Source: Nitrosomonas sp.
GTDB taxonomy: Bacteria > Pseudomonadota > Gammaproteobacteria > Burkholderiales > Nitrosomonadaceae
Length of the DNA stretch: 64,000 nt
Direction: 5' to 3'
Assembly: GCA_024281825.1 (NCBI GenBank)
Contig: JAMWZY010000004.1
Location: forward strand, 124,001-188,000
A model generated the notes under the pieces. It saw only the letters and a list, made by a program, of their open reading frames with translations. It had not been told where the DNA came from and did no database searches. Position 1 is the stretch's first letter; each line of letters begins with the position of its first letter. This document shows positions 45,538-55,584 of this stretch, piece after piece. The translations under genes were made by a program, and so were the position numbers.

Positions 45538-45859
45538 ATGTTGATATCCTATAACTGAAAAAGTGGGTGAAATAAACTATCCCTAACCATCCACGATGGG
45601 AATTTTTTAAGGTTGACTACCCTCTTACATTGAGGAACTTTGCATGCCGGATGATATTAAAAAGCGCATTCATTGCTCAATGCCTTTATAATACGCAGCT
45701 ATATTCATCTAACACTAACAGACATCAGATACCTGCTTTGCTCGGCAACTGTCCAATTTAATCTGGTACATCAACACTTAATACTTCTATCAATAATAAT
45801 AAATAGTAGCCCCTTTTTTTGCTAACAATGATGAGGGGTATTACTGGAAAGCTTGCTTT
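45538..45859. promoter_or_regulatory. Divergent control region of the cation transporter and the acyltransferase
   Basis: 322 bp without a gene. On the minus strand, the transporter leader has short pairing segments (CCTC...GAGG, then TTCCCATCGTGGATGG...GGGA) within 45588-45640, so a folded leader RNA is possible. The conserved core of the yybP-ykoY manganese riboswitch (GGGGAGUAG and CAACAUAC) is not clearly present; only AGAGGGTAGTCAACC is vaguely similar. AT-rich stretches fit promoters for both directions. Confidence 0.35.
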
Positions 45860-47032
45860 ATGATCCCTATTTTAAATAAAAAAGAAATTCGCTCGCATAC
45901 TTCTTTGCGTGGCTGGGCAGCCTTGATGGTTGTCTTCGTACATTTTCGATCCTTTTTTCATACGTCGATAGATCCCGATGAAATCACATTTTTCTTATAC
46001 AAGGGCTATCTTTGGGTTGACTTCTTTTTTATTCTCAGTGGATTCGTGATGGCGTATGTGTACGATATCGAACATCCCAAGCGTTATAGCGCACGTGATG
46101 CTATACACTATTTGATTGCACGGATCGCTCGGATATATCCGCTGCATTTTATGACGCTGTTGGCAACATTGTTGTTTTTTATGTTGATGGCGCTAATCAA
46201 TTGGGCCCTGGGAACTGAGGATTACCATGTGTTCGATGAATCCCTGCGCACAGCGGAATCCCTGGCAGCCAATCTACTTTTGATTCACGCCTGGGGAATG
46301 TTTGATTGGGTAACCTGGAATCTGCCTTCATGGTCGTTGAGCGCTGAACTGTTTTGCTATCTACTCTTTGCTGCGCTGCTCACTATCAATGGTGCCAAAC
46401 GTAAGTTGGTTTTAGTTGCGTTGTCATGTATGGCCGTGCTGTTTTATTGTTTATGTATGGCAGCTAGTAGCGATGTGGATGAGATTTTCCGGTTATCGAC
46501 TGTGCGCGCTGCATCGGCTTTCACGATCGGAATTTTGTTGTTCCTGGGACGTAGAGCGATTTCTGCTTTATCAGAAAAAAGCTTGACGGTGATTCAGATG
46601 GTCGCTTGTACTGCGCTACTGCTTGTGCTGCATTTTGGCTTGACCGATATTTTAGCGATCATCCTGATGGCCCTGATCGTTTGGGTGACCTGGGAAGATC
46701 GTGGTTACTTATGCCGTTGCTTGGATACGCGTTATCTCCATACGATTGGCGTGTTGTCGTTTTCTATTTATATGTGGCATTACCTGATCAAGTTTATCGC
46801 AAAGCGGGATTGGGAGGGGCTGACAGGATTGCCAGTACAGAGTAGCGCGATGGGATCGGTCCTACTTATTGTGTGTATGGTCGGTTTGCTCATTCCGATT
46901 GCTATTTGGAGTTATCGGTACTTGGAAATGCCTACACGCAAATGGATTAGCTTACGCTTGAATGGCTTGCTGGAAGCCAAGTACTCGCCAAGCTGGCAAT
47001 TGGTATGGGTGCCTAGTGAAAGAAAAAGGTAA
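45860..47032 (+). CDS. Acyltransferase 3 family membrane protein (OafA/WecH-like)
   Basis: 390 residues, about ten membrane helices. The N-terminal RSHTSLRGWAALMVVFVHFRSFF has the family's Arg and His residues, and GYLWVDFFFILSGFVMAYVY is the second signature. These enzymes O-acylate surface polysaccharides or exported sugars, moving acyl groups across the membrane. No SGNH extension is present. Its proximity to the glycan cluster suggests decoration of that glycan, but it is divergent and separated by the transporter gene. Confidence 0.87.
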   Translation: MIPILNKKEIRSHTSLRGWAALMVVFVHFRSFFHTSIDPDEITFFLYKGYLWVDFFFILSGFVMAYVYDIEHPKRYSARDAIHYLIARIARIYPLHFMTLLATLLFFMLMALINWALGTEDYHVFDESLRTAESLAANLLLIHAWGMFDWVTWNLPSWSLSAELFCYLLFAALLTINGAKRKLVLVALSCMAVLFYCLCMAASSDVDEIFRLSTVRAASAFTIGILLFLGRRAISALSEKSLTVIQMVACTALLLVLHFGLTDILAIILMALIVWVTWEDRGYLCRCLDTRYLHTIGVLSFSIYMWHYLIKFIAKRDWEGLTGLPVQSSAMGSVLLIVCMVGLLIPIAIWSYRYLEMPTRKWISLRLNGLLEAKYSPSWQLVWVPSERKR

Positions 47033-47057
47033 GTATGCTCTGAGTAGCTGATCAAAT

Positions 47058-48179
47058 TTAATCTAAGTAGCCACTCAGATACCACTGATACAGCAGTGCT
47101 TCCGTTTCTTTATCGACAGGCATTGCGGCGGGCAACGTATAGTCGTCGGCCAGCTTGGTCAGGGTTGTAAATGCGTGTTTGTTGGCAGGATACGCTTCTC
47201 CATTGATAAACAAGGTGTTGCCTGCAGTCAGCAGGCGGCTTTTCAAGTTAAGCTTGATGCCATTTTCCTGTAGATGTTTTTGAAACTGGCGCTGAGTCAT
47301 TGGTTGTTCCGGTGGATCGAAGAATACGTGTGATTTCGGTTCGGATAGGTAGTGGCCGAGAAAATCTTCCACCTTCATTTCGTTCCAGTGAATTTTCTTA
47401 AGGATGTTGCGCGTTTGTTGTTGCATGCCGGAACCGATGCGGGAGGGGTGTTGTTGCAATTGCAAATCTGGGTCTGAGTACCAGCCTTCGATTTGTATCG
47501 AATCTTGCAAGTAGATGAGGAATTGTTCAATCAGTTCTTGGTGGCTTGGTGCACGAAAACCGATTGAATAAGTCATGCAATCGTCTTCTGCGATACCGTT
47601 ATGGGCGTATTGTGGCGGCAGGTAAAGCATATCACCGGCATGCAGGAGCCATTCTTGTTCGATATGAAAGTGTTCCAAGATTCTTAATGGCGCATCGGCG
47701 ATCAATGTCTGATCCGGTTGTGCGGAGATCTGCCAACGCCGTGTGCCAAGCCCTTGCAGCAAAAAAACATCGTATGAATCGAAATGTGGGCCGACGCCCC
47801 CGCCTTCAGGTGCATAACTGACCATCAAGTCATCCAAACGCGCATGTGGAATAAAGCGGAATTGCGTTAAAAGATCGCGTGCTGCCGGTAAGAAGTGATT
47901 AATTTCTTGTACTAGTAAAGTCCATTGCTTGCCAGATAATTTCCTGAAATCTTGATTGCGGAACGGGCCATGCCGTAACTGCCATTGCTGGTTTTCATGA
48001 ATAACGAGCCGGGATTGGGCTTCATCATGGCAAGCGAGCTTTTTTAATGCGGCCGGTGAGAGTAAGCCATTAAAATCGGGTATTGCATTCCTTACCAGCA
48101 ATGGTTTTTTTTGCCAGTATTCGCGTAAAAAGCATTCTGGTGTAAGGTTTCCCAAGGAAATTAAAGAGGGAGTGTTCAT
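47058..48179 (-). CDS. roxA: Ribosomal-protein arginine hydroxylase, RoxA/YcfD type (JmjC cupin)
   Basis: 373 residues, the normal length of YcfD. The Fe(II) site is seen as H132-x-D134 (GPHFDSYDVFLLQ) and H193 (LPPQYAHNG). The N-terminus YWQKKPLLVRNAI is also a family mark, and the C-terminal winged-helix region is present. E. coli YcfD hydroxylates an arginine of ribosomal protein L16 using 2-oxoglutarate and oxygen. It converges with the acyltransferase and lies 11 bp upstream of the MsrB stop side on the same strand. Confidence 0.9.
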   Translation of the reverse strand: MNTPSLISLGNLTPECFLREYWQKKPLLVRNAIPDFNGLLSPAALKKLACHDEAQSRLVIHENQQWQLRHGPFRNQDFRKLSGKQWTLLVQEINHFLPAARDLLTQFRFIPHARLDDLMVSYAPEGGGVGPHFDSYDVFLLQGLGTRRWQISAQPDQTLIADAPLRILEHFHIEQEWLLHAGDMLYLPPQYAHNGIAEDDCMTYSIGFRAPSHQELIEQFLIYLQDSIQIEGWYSDPDLQLQQHPSRIGSGMQQQTRNILKKIHWNEMKVEDFLGHYLSEPKSHVFFDPPEQPMTQRQFQKHLQENGIKLNLKSRLLTAGNTLFINGEAYPANKHAFTTLTKLADDYTLPAAMPVDKETEALLYQWYLSGYLD

Positions 48180-48190
48180 GTAGGTATTGA

Positions 48191-48721
48191 TTAGCTTCGA
48201 AGTAAGGGGAGCGGGTCGGTTTTAAGCACAAAATTTAAAGCTAATCCGTTATTGCACCAGCGTTGCTTGGTTGGAAGCGGCCCATCGTTAAAAACGTGAC
48301 CCTGATGTCCGTGGCAACGGATGCAGTGATATTCAGTGCGTACAATGTCGAATTGATGATCCGGTTGAGTGCCAACATGGCGTGCAATGGGTTGTGTAAA
48401 ACTCGGCCAACCACTACCGCTTTCATATTTGTGCTGGCTTTGAAATAGCGGTAGATAGCATGCGGCGCAGATAAACGTGCCTTCGCGGTGCTCGTGATTG
48501 AGTTCGCTGCTATTGGGTTCCTCGGTGTGGTGTTCGAATAACACGTGATAAGCTTCGGGTGAAAGTTGTGTGCGCCAAGCGATGTGAGGTTTATTGAGTG
48601 GTTCTAAATGTGAATGGGCAAATACCCGCGGCAAAGTTAATGCCGAAGCGATAGGCGCACAAAGAACAATGCCCAGTGCTTGAAGAATGTTACGCCGTTT
48701 TATGTTGTGAGTGCGGGTCAT
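48191..48721 (-). CDS. msrB: Exported peptide-methionine (R)-sulfoxide reductase MsrB
   Basis: About 176 residues from ATG 48721 (a frame opens at 48790 but adds an unlikely leader). The N-terminus MTRTHNIKRRNILQALGIVL has an RR pair and hydrophobic stretch like a Tat-type export signal. MsrB domain: zinc cysteines in CAACYLPLF and CIRCHGHQGHVF, SGSGWPSF, and the catalytic Cys in QRWCNNGLAL, where CNNG replaces the common C(I/V)NS. It repairs oxidised methionine, here probably in the periplasm. Its stop lies 12 bp from the roxA start and the genes run in the same direction. Confidence 0.85.
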   Translation of the reverse strand: MTRTHNIKRRNILQALGIVLCAPIASALTLPRVFAHSHLEPLNKPHIAWRTQLSPEAYHVLFEHHTEEPNSSELNHEHREGTFICAACYLPLFQSQHKYESGSGWPSFTQPIARHVGTQPDHQFDIVRTEYHCIRCHGHQGHVFNDGPLPTKQRWCNNGLALNFVLKTDPLPLLRS

Positions 48722-48838
48722 TGCTGAGTGGATCAATAAAGCAGTCAATTTTGTATGCCGTCGGGTCAATTGCGTTGCATGCCGATTCACCTATAAATCC
48801 TGTATCATTTCAGGTTTTAAGATTATATCTCAGCCTAC

Positions 48839-49798
48839 ATGAAAATTACTTTCCTGGAGTTTGAACAGAATATCGCAGAATTTGAATCCAAAATTGAGGA
48901 ATTGCGCTTTGCACAAGATGATTCCGCGTTGGATATTTCGTCTGAAATCGAGCGGCTGCAAGCAAAAAGCCAATCATTGACGAAAAGCATGTATGCCAAG
49001 TTGACACCTTGGCAAATTTCGCAAGTGGCTCGGCATCCACAGCGCCCTTATACGCTGGATTATATCCATCATTTAATCACTGATTTTGAAGAGCTGCATG
49101 GTGATCGCAATTTTGGCGATGACCATGCGATTGTCGGCGGTTTAGGGCGCTTCAATGGGCAACCGGTGATGGTGATTGGCCATCAAAAGGGGCGAGATAC
49201 CAAGGAGAAAATCTACCGTAATTTTGGTATGCCCAAGCCGGAAGGTTATCGCAAAGCCCTGCGTTTGATGCGATTAGCGGAGAAATTTTCACTTCCCTTG
49301 ATTACTTTTATCGATACGCCTGGGGCTTATCCGGGTATCGATGCTGAAGAAAGAGGGCAATCAGAAGCGATTGGCAGAAATCTTTATGTGCTCGCTGAAC
49401 TACGAATACCAATTATCTGTGTCATTATTGGTGAAGGGGGCTCCGGAGGCGCCTTGGCGGTTGCGGTAGGTGATGTGGTGCATATGTTGCAATATGCGAC
49501 ATATTCTGTGATTTCACCTGAGGGTTGCGCATCAATCTTGTGGAAAAGTGCAGATAAGGCTCCTGAAGCAGCAGAAATTATGGGGATTACTGCCGATCGC
49601 CTCAAGGTTTTGAATTTAATCGATAGCATTATTCCTGAACCGATTGGCGGTGCCCATCGCGATTACACGGTCATCATGCATTCCGTGAGTACTGTATTGC
49701 AAGAATCATTGCATAAACTACAAGATCTTTCTACCGATATGCTGCTGGAAAAACGCCATGAACGATTGATGGCTTATGGATCGTTTAAAGAAGTCTGA
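48839..49798 (+). CDS. accA: Acetyl-CoA carboxylase carboxyltransferase subunit alpha
   Basis: 319 residues, standard AccA length. [18 protein letters not shown] at the N-terminus, [49 protein letters not shown] and [16 protein letters not shown] are all diagnostic. With AccD it transfers the carboxyl group to acetyl-CoA in the first step of fatty-acid synthesis. The gene overlaps tilS by 23 bp, a common accA-tilS pairing in proteobacteria. Confidence 0.97.
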   Translation: MKITFLEFEQNIAEFESKIEELRFAQDDSALDISSEIERLQAKSQSLTKSMYAKLTPWQISQVARHPQRPYTLDYIHHLITDFEELHGDRNFGDDHAIVGGLGRFNGQPVMVIGHQKGRDTKEKIYRNFGMPKPEGYRKALRLMRLAEKFSLPLITFIDTPGAYPGIDAEERGQSEAIGRNLYVLAELRIPIICVIIGEGGSGGALAVAVGDVVHMLQYATYSVISPEGCASILWKSADKAPEAAEIMGITADRLKVLNLIDSIIPEPIGGAHRDYTVIMHSVSTVLQESLHKLQDLSTDMLLEKRHERLMAYGSFKEV

Positions 49799-51170
49799 GC
49801 CAGATCATCCGCTGTTTGCCTTGTCTGTTCAGGTTGAGCAAGTATTGCACACACATGTAAAGCAGGGTGATCATTTATGTATTGCGTTGAGCGGCGGCGT
49901 TGATTCGGTCGTGTTGCTCGACGTATTGGCGATATTCTCGCAGCAAATGCAGTTTACCTTGTCCGCTGTGCACATCAATCATGGTATCAGTAGCAATGCA
50001 ACAGTTTGGTCTCAATTTTGTTGTAAGCGTTCCTACGATTACGGTGTTTCCATTTGGGTAGCTTATTTGCATATCCGTAAAGCGCGTGGCGTAAGCTTGG
50101 AAGCATCTGCACGCGAGCAGCGTTATCGTGTTTTTAGTGAGATTGCAGCAGACTATGTGGTGCTGGCACATCATTTGGATGATCAAGCCGAAACTTTATT
50201 ATTGCAATTACTACGTGGTGCGGGAATCAAGGGATTAAGCGGTATGCCAGCTATTCGGCAGCAACGGCAAGCACATCAAGCTAAGTTGTTAAGGCCATTA
50301 TTGAACGTATCACGGCGGCAAATAGAGCACTATGCACAATATAACAATTTAGCTTGGATTGTTGATGAAAGTAATGATGATACGGCTTATGATCGAAATT
50401 TCTTGCGTCACGAAATATTGCCAGTATTAAAAAAGCGCTATATCAATTATGCCAAAACCTTGACAAGGGCGAGCCGCCATCTTTCCGAAGCTTCCGCATT
50501 ATTGGATGAATTGGCTACAATAGACAGTGAGCGGTGTACAGTTTCCGGGCGGCTTGATTTGGGTAGCTTGCGCCAACTAGGAATGCCGCGCGTGAAAAAT
50601 CTCTTACGATATACATTAATGCGCCAAGGGATACAGTTACCCAGTACTGGGAAAATAGAAAATTTAACGCAGCAATTGTTGTTAATGCGTGACGGTGGAC
50701 AGCTTAGAGTTGATTTAGTTGATTATGAAATCCGCTGTTTTAAGGGGGCTGTGCATATTTTGCGCAAAATTGAGTCAGCGCCAACCCACGAACGATGCCT
50801 TGCTAGTTCTGACAGTTTGGTTTGGAATGATGAGATTGGACAAGAAATGCAATATGCATATGGGAAGATTGGATTTTCCTGGTCTGAAAATCAAGGTATT
50901 TGCCGTGAAAAAATAGCTAACCGATTGTTGGCGATCCGTTTGCGTGTGGGTGGGGAAAATTTTAAACCTGCGTGTAATCGTCCACGCCGCAGTCTGAAAA
51001 ACTTATTACAAGAAGCTTCTATACCCCCATGGCAGCGGAAAATATTACCTTTATTATTTTGTGAAGATCGATTGATTTGGGTGCCTGGCATCGGTATTGA
51101 TTGTGACTTTCAAGTAAAATCGGAGGGAACGGGGATTTTGCCAGTTTGGCATGCGATAAAAACTAATTAA
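49776..51170 (+). CDS. tilS: tRNA(Ile)-lysidine synthase TilS
   Basis: 464 residues. PP-loop [16 protein letters not shown] (SGGVDS at 39-44), [23 protein letters not shown], and the C-terminal recognition domain ending [25 protein letters not shown]. It converts C34 of tRNA-Ile to lysidine so that AUA is read as isoleucine; essential in most bacteria. The ATG at 49776 lies inside accA, consistent with translational coupling. Confidence 0.95.
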   Translation: MDRLKKSEPDHPLFALSVQVEQVLHTHVKQGDHLCIALSGGVDSVVLLDVLAIFSQQMQFTLSAVHINHGISSNATVWSQFCCKRSYDYGVSIWVAYLHIRKARGVSLEASAREQRYRVFSEIAADYVVLAHHLDDQAETLLLQLLRGAGIKGLSGMPAIRQQRQAHQAKLLRPLLNVSRRQIEHYAQYNNLAWIVDESNDDTAYDRNFLRHEILPVLKKRYINYAKTLTRASRHLSEASALLDELATIDSERCTVSGRLDLGSLRQLGMPRVKNLLRYTLMRQGIQLPSTGKIENLTQQLLLMRDGGQLRVDLVDYEIRCFKGAVHILRKIESAPTHERCLASSDSLVWNDEIGQEMQYAYGKIGFSWSENQGICREKIANRLLAIRLRVGGENFKPACNRPRRSLKNLLQEASIPPWQRKILPLLFCEDRLIWVPGIGIDCDFQVKSEGTGILPVWHAIKTN

Positions 51171-51256
51171 ATCTAGAAAATATGCAAACTTCTAGGTAAA
51201 AAATAGTGCTGTTTAACGGAGCTTGAGCGACTAAAAGCATAAATAAAGGGACTTGA

Positions 51257-52315
51257 ATGATTCTGGTGACGGGTGGGGCAGGATTTATCGGTAGTAATTT
51301 TGTGTTAGATTGGTTGCGGCAGAGCGATGAGGGTGTTGTCAATATCGATAAATTGACGTATGCCGGTAATTTGCAAAATTTATCAAGCATTAAAAACGAT
51401 GCCCGGCATATTTTTTTTCAGGGTGATATTGGTGATACCGAACTGATCACGCGACTTCTGAAACAGTATCAGCCGCGCGCTATCGTAAATCTGGCTGCGG
51501 AGAGTCATGTCGACCGGTCGATTCATGGTCCGGAAGATTTTATTCAAACGAATATCTTGGGTACGTTCCATTTATTGGAAGCCGTTCGTGCTTACTGGGC
51601 AGAATTGGATCATGCGGTTCAATCTGGTTTCCGTTTTTTGCATGTATCCACCGATGAAGTTTACGGATCACTAGCGCCGCATGCGCCAGCATTTACTGAA
51701 ACACATAGCTATCAACCTAACAGCCCCTATTCGGCGAGTAAGGCTTCGAGTGATCATTTGGTTCGTGCCTATTATCATACGTATGGGTTGCCCGTACTGA
51801 CCACGAATTGTTCGAATAACTACGGGCCTTATCAGTTCCCTGAAAAATTAATTCCATTGATTATTTGTAATGCTTTGGCGGGAAAGAGTTTGCCTGTTTA
51901 TGGCGATGGCTTGCAGATTCGGGATTGGCTTTTTGTGACGGATCATTGCACAGCAATTCGCCGGGTTTTGGAGATGGGGGTGCCTGGGGATACCTATAAT
52001 ATTGGCGGATGGAATGAAAAAGCCAATATTGAGATTGTCCAAACGATTTGCGATCTTTTGACAGAAACCTATCCTGATAGGCAGTTTCGGCAACTGATTA
52101 CGTATGTTACCGATCGTCCTGGGCACGACCGGCGCTATGCCATTGATGCTACAAAAATCAAGCGTGATTTGAATTGGCGGCCAGCAGAAACGTTTGCAAC
52201 CGGTATCCGTAAAACCATCCATTGGTATCTGGATAACCAGCAATGGACGGCAGATGTTCAAACAGGCGCTTATCGCCAATGGATTGAAAAAAACTACCAG
52301 CAACGTATATCATGA
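51257..52315 (+). CDS. rfbB: dTDP-glucose 4,6-dehydratase
   Basis: 352 residues, extended SDR. NAD site GGAGFIG (6-12), STDEVYG (131-137, catalytic Asp/Glu pair) and the Y158-x3-K162 pair in PYSASKAS. Converts dTDP-glucose to the 4-keto-6-deoxy sugar on the way to dTDP-L-rhamnose. Its stop overlaps the rfbD start by four bases. rfbA and rfbC are not next to it, so they must lie elsewhere. Confidence 0.96.
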   Translation: MILVTGGAGFIGSNFVLDWLRQSDEGVVNIDKLTYAGNLQNLSSIKNDARHIFFQGDIGDTELITRLLKQYQPRAIVNLAAESHVDRSIHGPEDFIQTNILGTFHLLEAVRAYWAELDHAVQSGFRFLHVSTDEVYGSLAPHAPAFTETHSYQPNSPYSASKASSDHLVRAYYHTYGLPVLTTNCSNNYGPYQFPEKLIPLIICNALAGKSLPVYGDGLQIRDWLFVTDHCTAIRRVLEMGVPGDTYNIGGWNEKANIEIVQTICDLLTETYPDRQFRQLITYVTDRPGHDRRYAIDATKIKRDLNWRPAETFATGIRKTIHWYLDNQQWTADVQTGAYRQWIEKNYQQRIS

Positions 52316-53214
52316 AAATTTTATTATTCGGTAAGAATGGCCAGGTTGGTTGGGAATTGCAACGCAGCCTTGCACCATTGGGGGAAATAGTAGCACTGAG
52401 CTCATCCAGTCAAGAATTATGCGGGGATTTGATACGCTTTGATGATGTCCGTCAGACGATTCAAAGCGTTGCGCCGGATGTTATTGTCAATGCGGTTGCT
52501 TACACATCGGTCGATAAAGCCGAAAGCGACGCGGAACAAGCCAATATCCTTAATGCGCAAGCACCGGCACTGTTGGCTCAAGAGGCTAAGCAACGCGATA
52601 TCTGCTTGATTCATTATTCAACGGATTATGTATTTAATGGCGCAAACGATAAGCCCTATCATGAAACGGATCTACCCGATCCACTCAATGTGTATGGAAG
52701 TAGCAAACTGCAGGGGGAAAACAATATTATTGCATCCGGGTGTCAGTATTTGATTTTTCGTACCAGTTGGGTTTATGCGGCACATGGGAATAACTTTATT
52801 AAAACGATTCTGCGGTTATCGCAGCAGCGTGAGAAGCTGAGTATCGTGAATGATCAGATCGGTGCTCCAACGGGCGCTGAGCTGATTGCTGACGTGACTG
52901 CGCATACAGTGCGTACATTAAAGTCTCAATCTGCAGTGTCTGGGTTATATCACTTGACGGCAAAAGAGTACACGAGCTGGTATGAATTTGCTCAGTTTAT
53001 TTTGAGGCATGTCGAGCGGGAACATACTTATTTTACTAAACCGCCCAGTCAGCTCATTGCAATTCCAAGTACCGACTATCCGGTACCGGCAAAGCGTCCA
53101 TTAAATTCTCGGTTAGATACTTCAAAACTAGAACAAACATTTGGACTAAGTTTACCGAATTGGCGGAGCGGAGTGTTACGGGTATTGGATGAAATACTTA
53201 CTTTGAAGATTTAA
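52312..53214 (+). CDS. rfbD: dTDP-4-dehydrorhamnose reductase
   Basis: 300 residues, atypical [19 protein letters not shown] binds [13 protein letters not shown] and [10 protein letters not shown] (Tyr-Lys pair) are catalytic; [16 protein letters not shown] is the substrate loop. It makes dTDP-L-rhamnose, the last step of the pathway begun by RfbB, and is coupled to it by an ATGA overlap. The product would serve O-antigen or exopolysaccharide assembly. Confidence 0.95.
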   Translation: MKILLFGKNGQVGWELQRSLAPLGEIVALSSSSQELCGDLIRFDDVRQTIQSVAPDVIVNAVAYTSVDKAESDAEQANILNAQAPALLAQEAKQRDICLIHYSTDYVFNGANDKPYHETDLPDPLNVYGSSKLQGENNIIASGCQYLIFRTSWVYAAHGNNFIKTILRLSQQREKLSIVNDQIGAPTGAELIADVTAHTVRTLKSQSAVSGLYHLTAKEYTSWYEFAQFILRHVEREHTYFTKPPSQLIAIPSTDYPVPAKRPLNSRLDTSKLEQTFGLSLPNWRSGVLRVLDEILTLKI

Positions 53215-53361
53215 ATAACCAAATCAGCATAACATGCTGTTTGTTATATAATTATTATTCTCGGTGATCTCGCTAAATGAAAAAATTGCAACGATTTATC
53301 AAATTCGTTATATACTGCAAGGCCTAACTTAAAGTTAAATATTTTTAAAAGGGATAAATAA

Positions 53362-53580
53362 ATGAAATATACACTTCTTTTAGCTGCATTACTCGCTTTT
53401 GGACTGTCAGCATGTGGTAAACCTGATCAAGCTTTGCCTGAGCAAGAAAAAGCAAATTATGAAAAAATGATGAAGGGTGAATCGATCGAGTGCCCACATG
53501 GTCTTGATGGCAATGGTAATTGTTTGAAAGAAGGCGCTGATCCACGTCCATATGGTGGTAAAGGCAAAGACGGCCATTAA
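53362..53580 (+). CDS. Small lipoprotein, unknown function
   Basis: 72 residues. [18 protein letters not shown] ends in a lipobox with the lipidated Cys at 18. The mature part is small, hydrophilic and Gly/Lys-rich at the end ([28 protein letters not shown]), with two further cysteines (IECPHG and GNCLK) that may pair. AAAAGGGATAAATAA gives a good ribosome site, and a very strong terminator follows 20 bp after the stop, so this is a real, probably abundant transcript. Confidence 0.8.
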   Translation: MKYTLLLAALLAFGLSACGKPDQALPEQEKANYEKMMKGESIECPHGLDGNGNCLKEGADPRPYGGKGKDGH

Positions 53581-53600
53581 TTCATAAATTATGGCATCTT

Positions 53601-53628
53601 AAAAAAACCGCCAAACGGCGGTTTTTTT
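53601..53628 (+). terminator. Rho-independent terminator after the small lipoprotein gene
   Basis: AAAAAAACCGCC pairs with GGCGGTTTTTTT around AAAC, with T tracts on both sides. Strong and nearly bidirectional; ends the lipoprotein transcript before the thioesterase gene. Confidence 0.95.
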
Positions 53629-53706
53629 ATTTTAACCCTTCTGAAGCTAAACGAACTGGGTTTTGTGTTTTGTTGATTTTTTGAAAAGTACGGTAAAACT
53701 AAGCAA

Positions 53707-54183
53707 ATGATATCGATTTGGTTTAAAGATTATACGGTTGAGTATCTCGAAGGGTTGCGTAACGCGAATATGGGGGAGCATATCGGTATCCATTTCACTG
53801 AAGTCGGCGCGGACTTTTTAAAGGGAAGTATGCCGGTAGATAATCGTACTACACAGCCTTTTGGCATTTTACATGGCGGCGCCAGTTGTGTTTTGTCTGA
53901 AACTTTGGGCAGTGTAGCGGGGTGGATGACGATTGATCCGGACAAATACCGCGCGGTTGGCTTGGAACTTAACATTAATCATATTCGCGCAGTAACCCAA
54001 GGCAGTGTTATTGGCACATGCACGCCATTACACGTGGGTAGGCGCACGCAGGTATGGCAAACTGATATTACCGAAGAAGCCACCGGAAAGCGAGTTGCCA
54101 TCTCAAGGTTAACTTTGGCGATCATTGAACAGGGTACCTTGAGTGCGCAGAAGGGGCATGTGGTTGTCGAGAAGATACGCTAG
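53707..54183 (+). CDS. Hotdog-fold thioesterase (PaaI/MenI type)
   Basis: 158 residues. FGILHGGASCVLSETLGSVAGW is the thioesterase signature with H56 and the catalytic carboxylate E65; LNINHIRAV and the late RRTQVWQTDI complete the 4HBT fold. It resembles YdiI/MenI, which hydrolyses DHNA-CoA and other acyl-CoAs, with about 15 additional C-terminal residues. The exact substrate is not given by sequence. Single gene between a terminator and a convergent membrane protein. Confidence 0.85.
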   Translation: MISIWFKDYTVEYLEGLRNANMGEHIGIHFTEVGADFLKGSMPVDNRTTQPFGILHGGASCVLSETLGSVAGWMTIDPDKYRAVGLELNINHIRAVTQGSVIGTCTPLHVGRRTQVWQTDITEEATGKRVAISRLTLAIIEQGTLSAQKGHVVVEKIR

Positions 54184-54226
54184 GTTTTTTTTCTGAGTGC
54201 CTAATTGATAGAGTCGTTGATCGATT

Positions 54227-54673
54227 CTAGTTTTGCGTTTTATTGCTATCCTGTGACGATTGTTTTGTATCGGATAATTCAGTTTTTTCCGGTGCTCGCG
54301 CTGCTTGTTCAGAAACTTCTGCTGTGCGGGCCTCAGCCGATCCAGCAGCTTGTTGATCAATATTTGGTTGCGTTGCTTCAGTTAAATCCTCATCCTGTTT
54401 GTCTTTACTGCGCCACATAAAATAAATTGCGCCAACCGTTACTAATACAAGCGGTGTAACGACTGAAAAAAGTATTGCGGATTCGATAGTGATACCCGGA
54501 GGCGGTGCCTTGTTGACAATCATATAAGCATGCGTAAAAGCAAAGCCATAAACCGGAATCAATGCGGCAACAAAGCGATTGGTAATGAGCGGACGTACAG
54601 TCAACATGTTCAGAACATTTGAACCGTAATAACCAAGAAAATAAATAAAAACATAAAAAAATGCATTGCTCAT
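54227..54673 (-). CDS. Small membrane protein with a charged, disordered tail
   Basis: 148 residues. Three hydrophobic helices (about 1-20, 36-52, 65-87), then a cytoplasmic-type tail after MWRSKDKQDEDL that is rich in Ala, Glu, Gln, Ser and Thr and probably unstructured. AGGAGAA before the ATG (on the minus strand) supports the start. No family is recognised. It is divergent from the EI24 gene. Confidence 0.6.
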   Translation of the reverse strand: MSNAFFYVFIYFLGYYGSNVLNMLTVRPLITNRFVAALIPVYGFAFTHAYMIVNKAPPPGITIESAILFSVVTPLVLVTVGAIYFMWRSKDKQDEDLTEATQPNIDQQAAGSAEARTAEVSEQAARAPEKTELSDTKQSSQDSNKTQN

Positions 54674-54814
54674 GCGTTCTCCTTAATTGACATGTCATAG
54701 AGAAATAAGAAATATTTTTGATGGCTAGTATACCGATAAACTATGATATGCACACAATAGTATCATTAGTGCTCATTCTAAAAATAACATCATTCGATTA
54801 TAAAATTTATCAAT

Positions 54815-55558
54815 ATGTCTCCAGTTCTTATAGCAATTGTTAGTGCGTTCCGTGATTTATTTAGACTCAGGGTTGCGTGGATTATTATTTGGCCATTAAT
54901 GCTTTCAATGACCTTTTGGTTTGGTATTGGGTATGTTTTTTGGGATGAATTATCAGTATTGATGTATCAGGCATTTGATGTGATTGGTATTGGAGAGCGA
55001 TTGGCTAACATTCAAACGCCGTGGCTTCTTTCAAGCATCCAGTTTTTTTTGCATATCTTGATCATAGGTCCTTTGATTATTATGACCACCTTAATAATCA
55101 CGTCTATTTTTGTAATGCCAGCATTGATAAAGCTGGTGGCTGATAGAAACTATCCAGAACTCATGCGGGAAAATGGCGGCGGTGTGACTGGCAGCGTAGT
55201 GAATGCATTGTTAGCCAGCGGTGTTTTTATTGTGATTTGGATTGTTACTTTGCCTCTGTGGGCGATAGGTATTGGGTTTGTCGTTCCTTTTGTTGCTGCG
55301 GCATTTATGAACCAGCAATTATTTCGTTATGACGCACTATCGGAGCATGCGAATAAGCAAGAAATTAAAACGGTTGTAGCGCTCAATAAATATGCTCTCT
55401 GGATATTGGGTTTGTTGACTGGGTTGATGCAGTTTGTTCCTGTATTGAATTTTTTTGCCCCGATTTTTACAGCGCTGGCATTTATTCATTTCGGCCTTCA
55501 TCAATTAAAGTTTTTGCGCTTAAAAGACCAAGCGGATACTGTCCAATTGCAGCAATAG
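54815..55558 (+). CDS. EI24/CysZ-like membrane protein
   Basis: 247 residues with about five or six helices. FRDLFRLRVAWIIIWPLMLS at the start and LPLWAIGIGFVVPFVAAAFMNQQLFRYDALSEHA near the end are typical of the EI24/CysZ (PF07264) family. CysZ is a sulfate permease in enterobacteria; this branch, common in betaproteobacteria, has no proven substrate. The DUF3025 gene follows after 26 bp. Confidence 0.8.
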   Translation: MSPVLIAIVSAFRDLFRLRVAWIIIWPLMLSMTFWFGIGYVFWDELSVLMYQAFDVIGIGERLANIQTPWLLSSIQFFLHILIIGPLIIMTTLIITSIFVMPALIKLVADRNYPELMRENGGGVTGSVVNALLASGVFIVIWIVTLPLWAIGIGFVVPFVAAAFMNQQLFRYDALSEHANKQEIKTVVALNKYALWILGLLTGLMQFVPVLNFFAPIFTALAFIHFGLHQLKFLRLKDQADTVQLQQ

Positions 55559-55584
55559 CTTCGGTTTTTTATTCGACTTGAGTC

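Noticed and set aside
45538..45700. A confident yybP-ykoY riboswitch call
   Set aside because: The invariant GGGGAGUAG and CAACAUAC segments are not evident; only family habit suggests it, so it is left as a weak finding.
53362..53580. Antisense 68-codon frame on the minus strand over the small lipoprotein
   Set aside because: The plus-strand lipobox, ribosome site and terminator identify the true gene.
54815..55558. Naming the EI24-like protein cysZ
   Set aside because: It is in the same family, but the sulfate operon is 30 kb away and substrate specificity cannot be read from the sequence.
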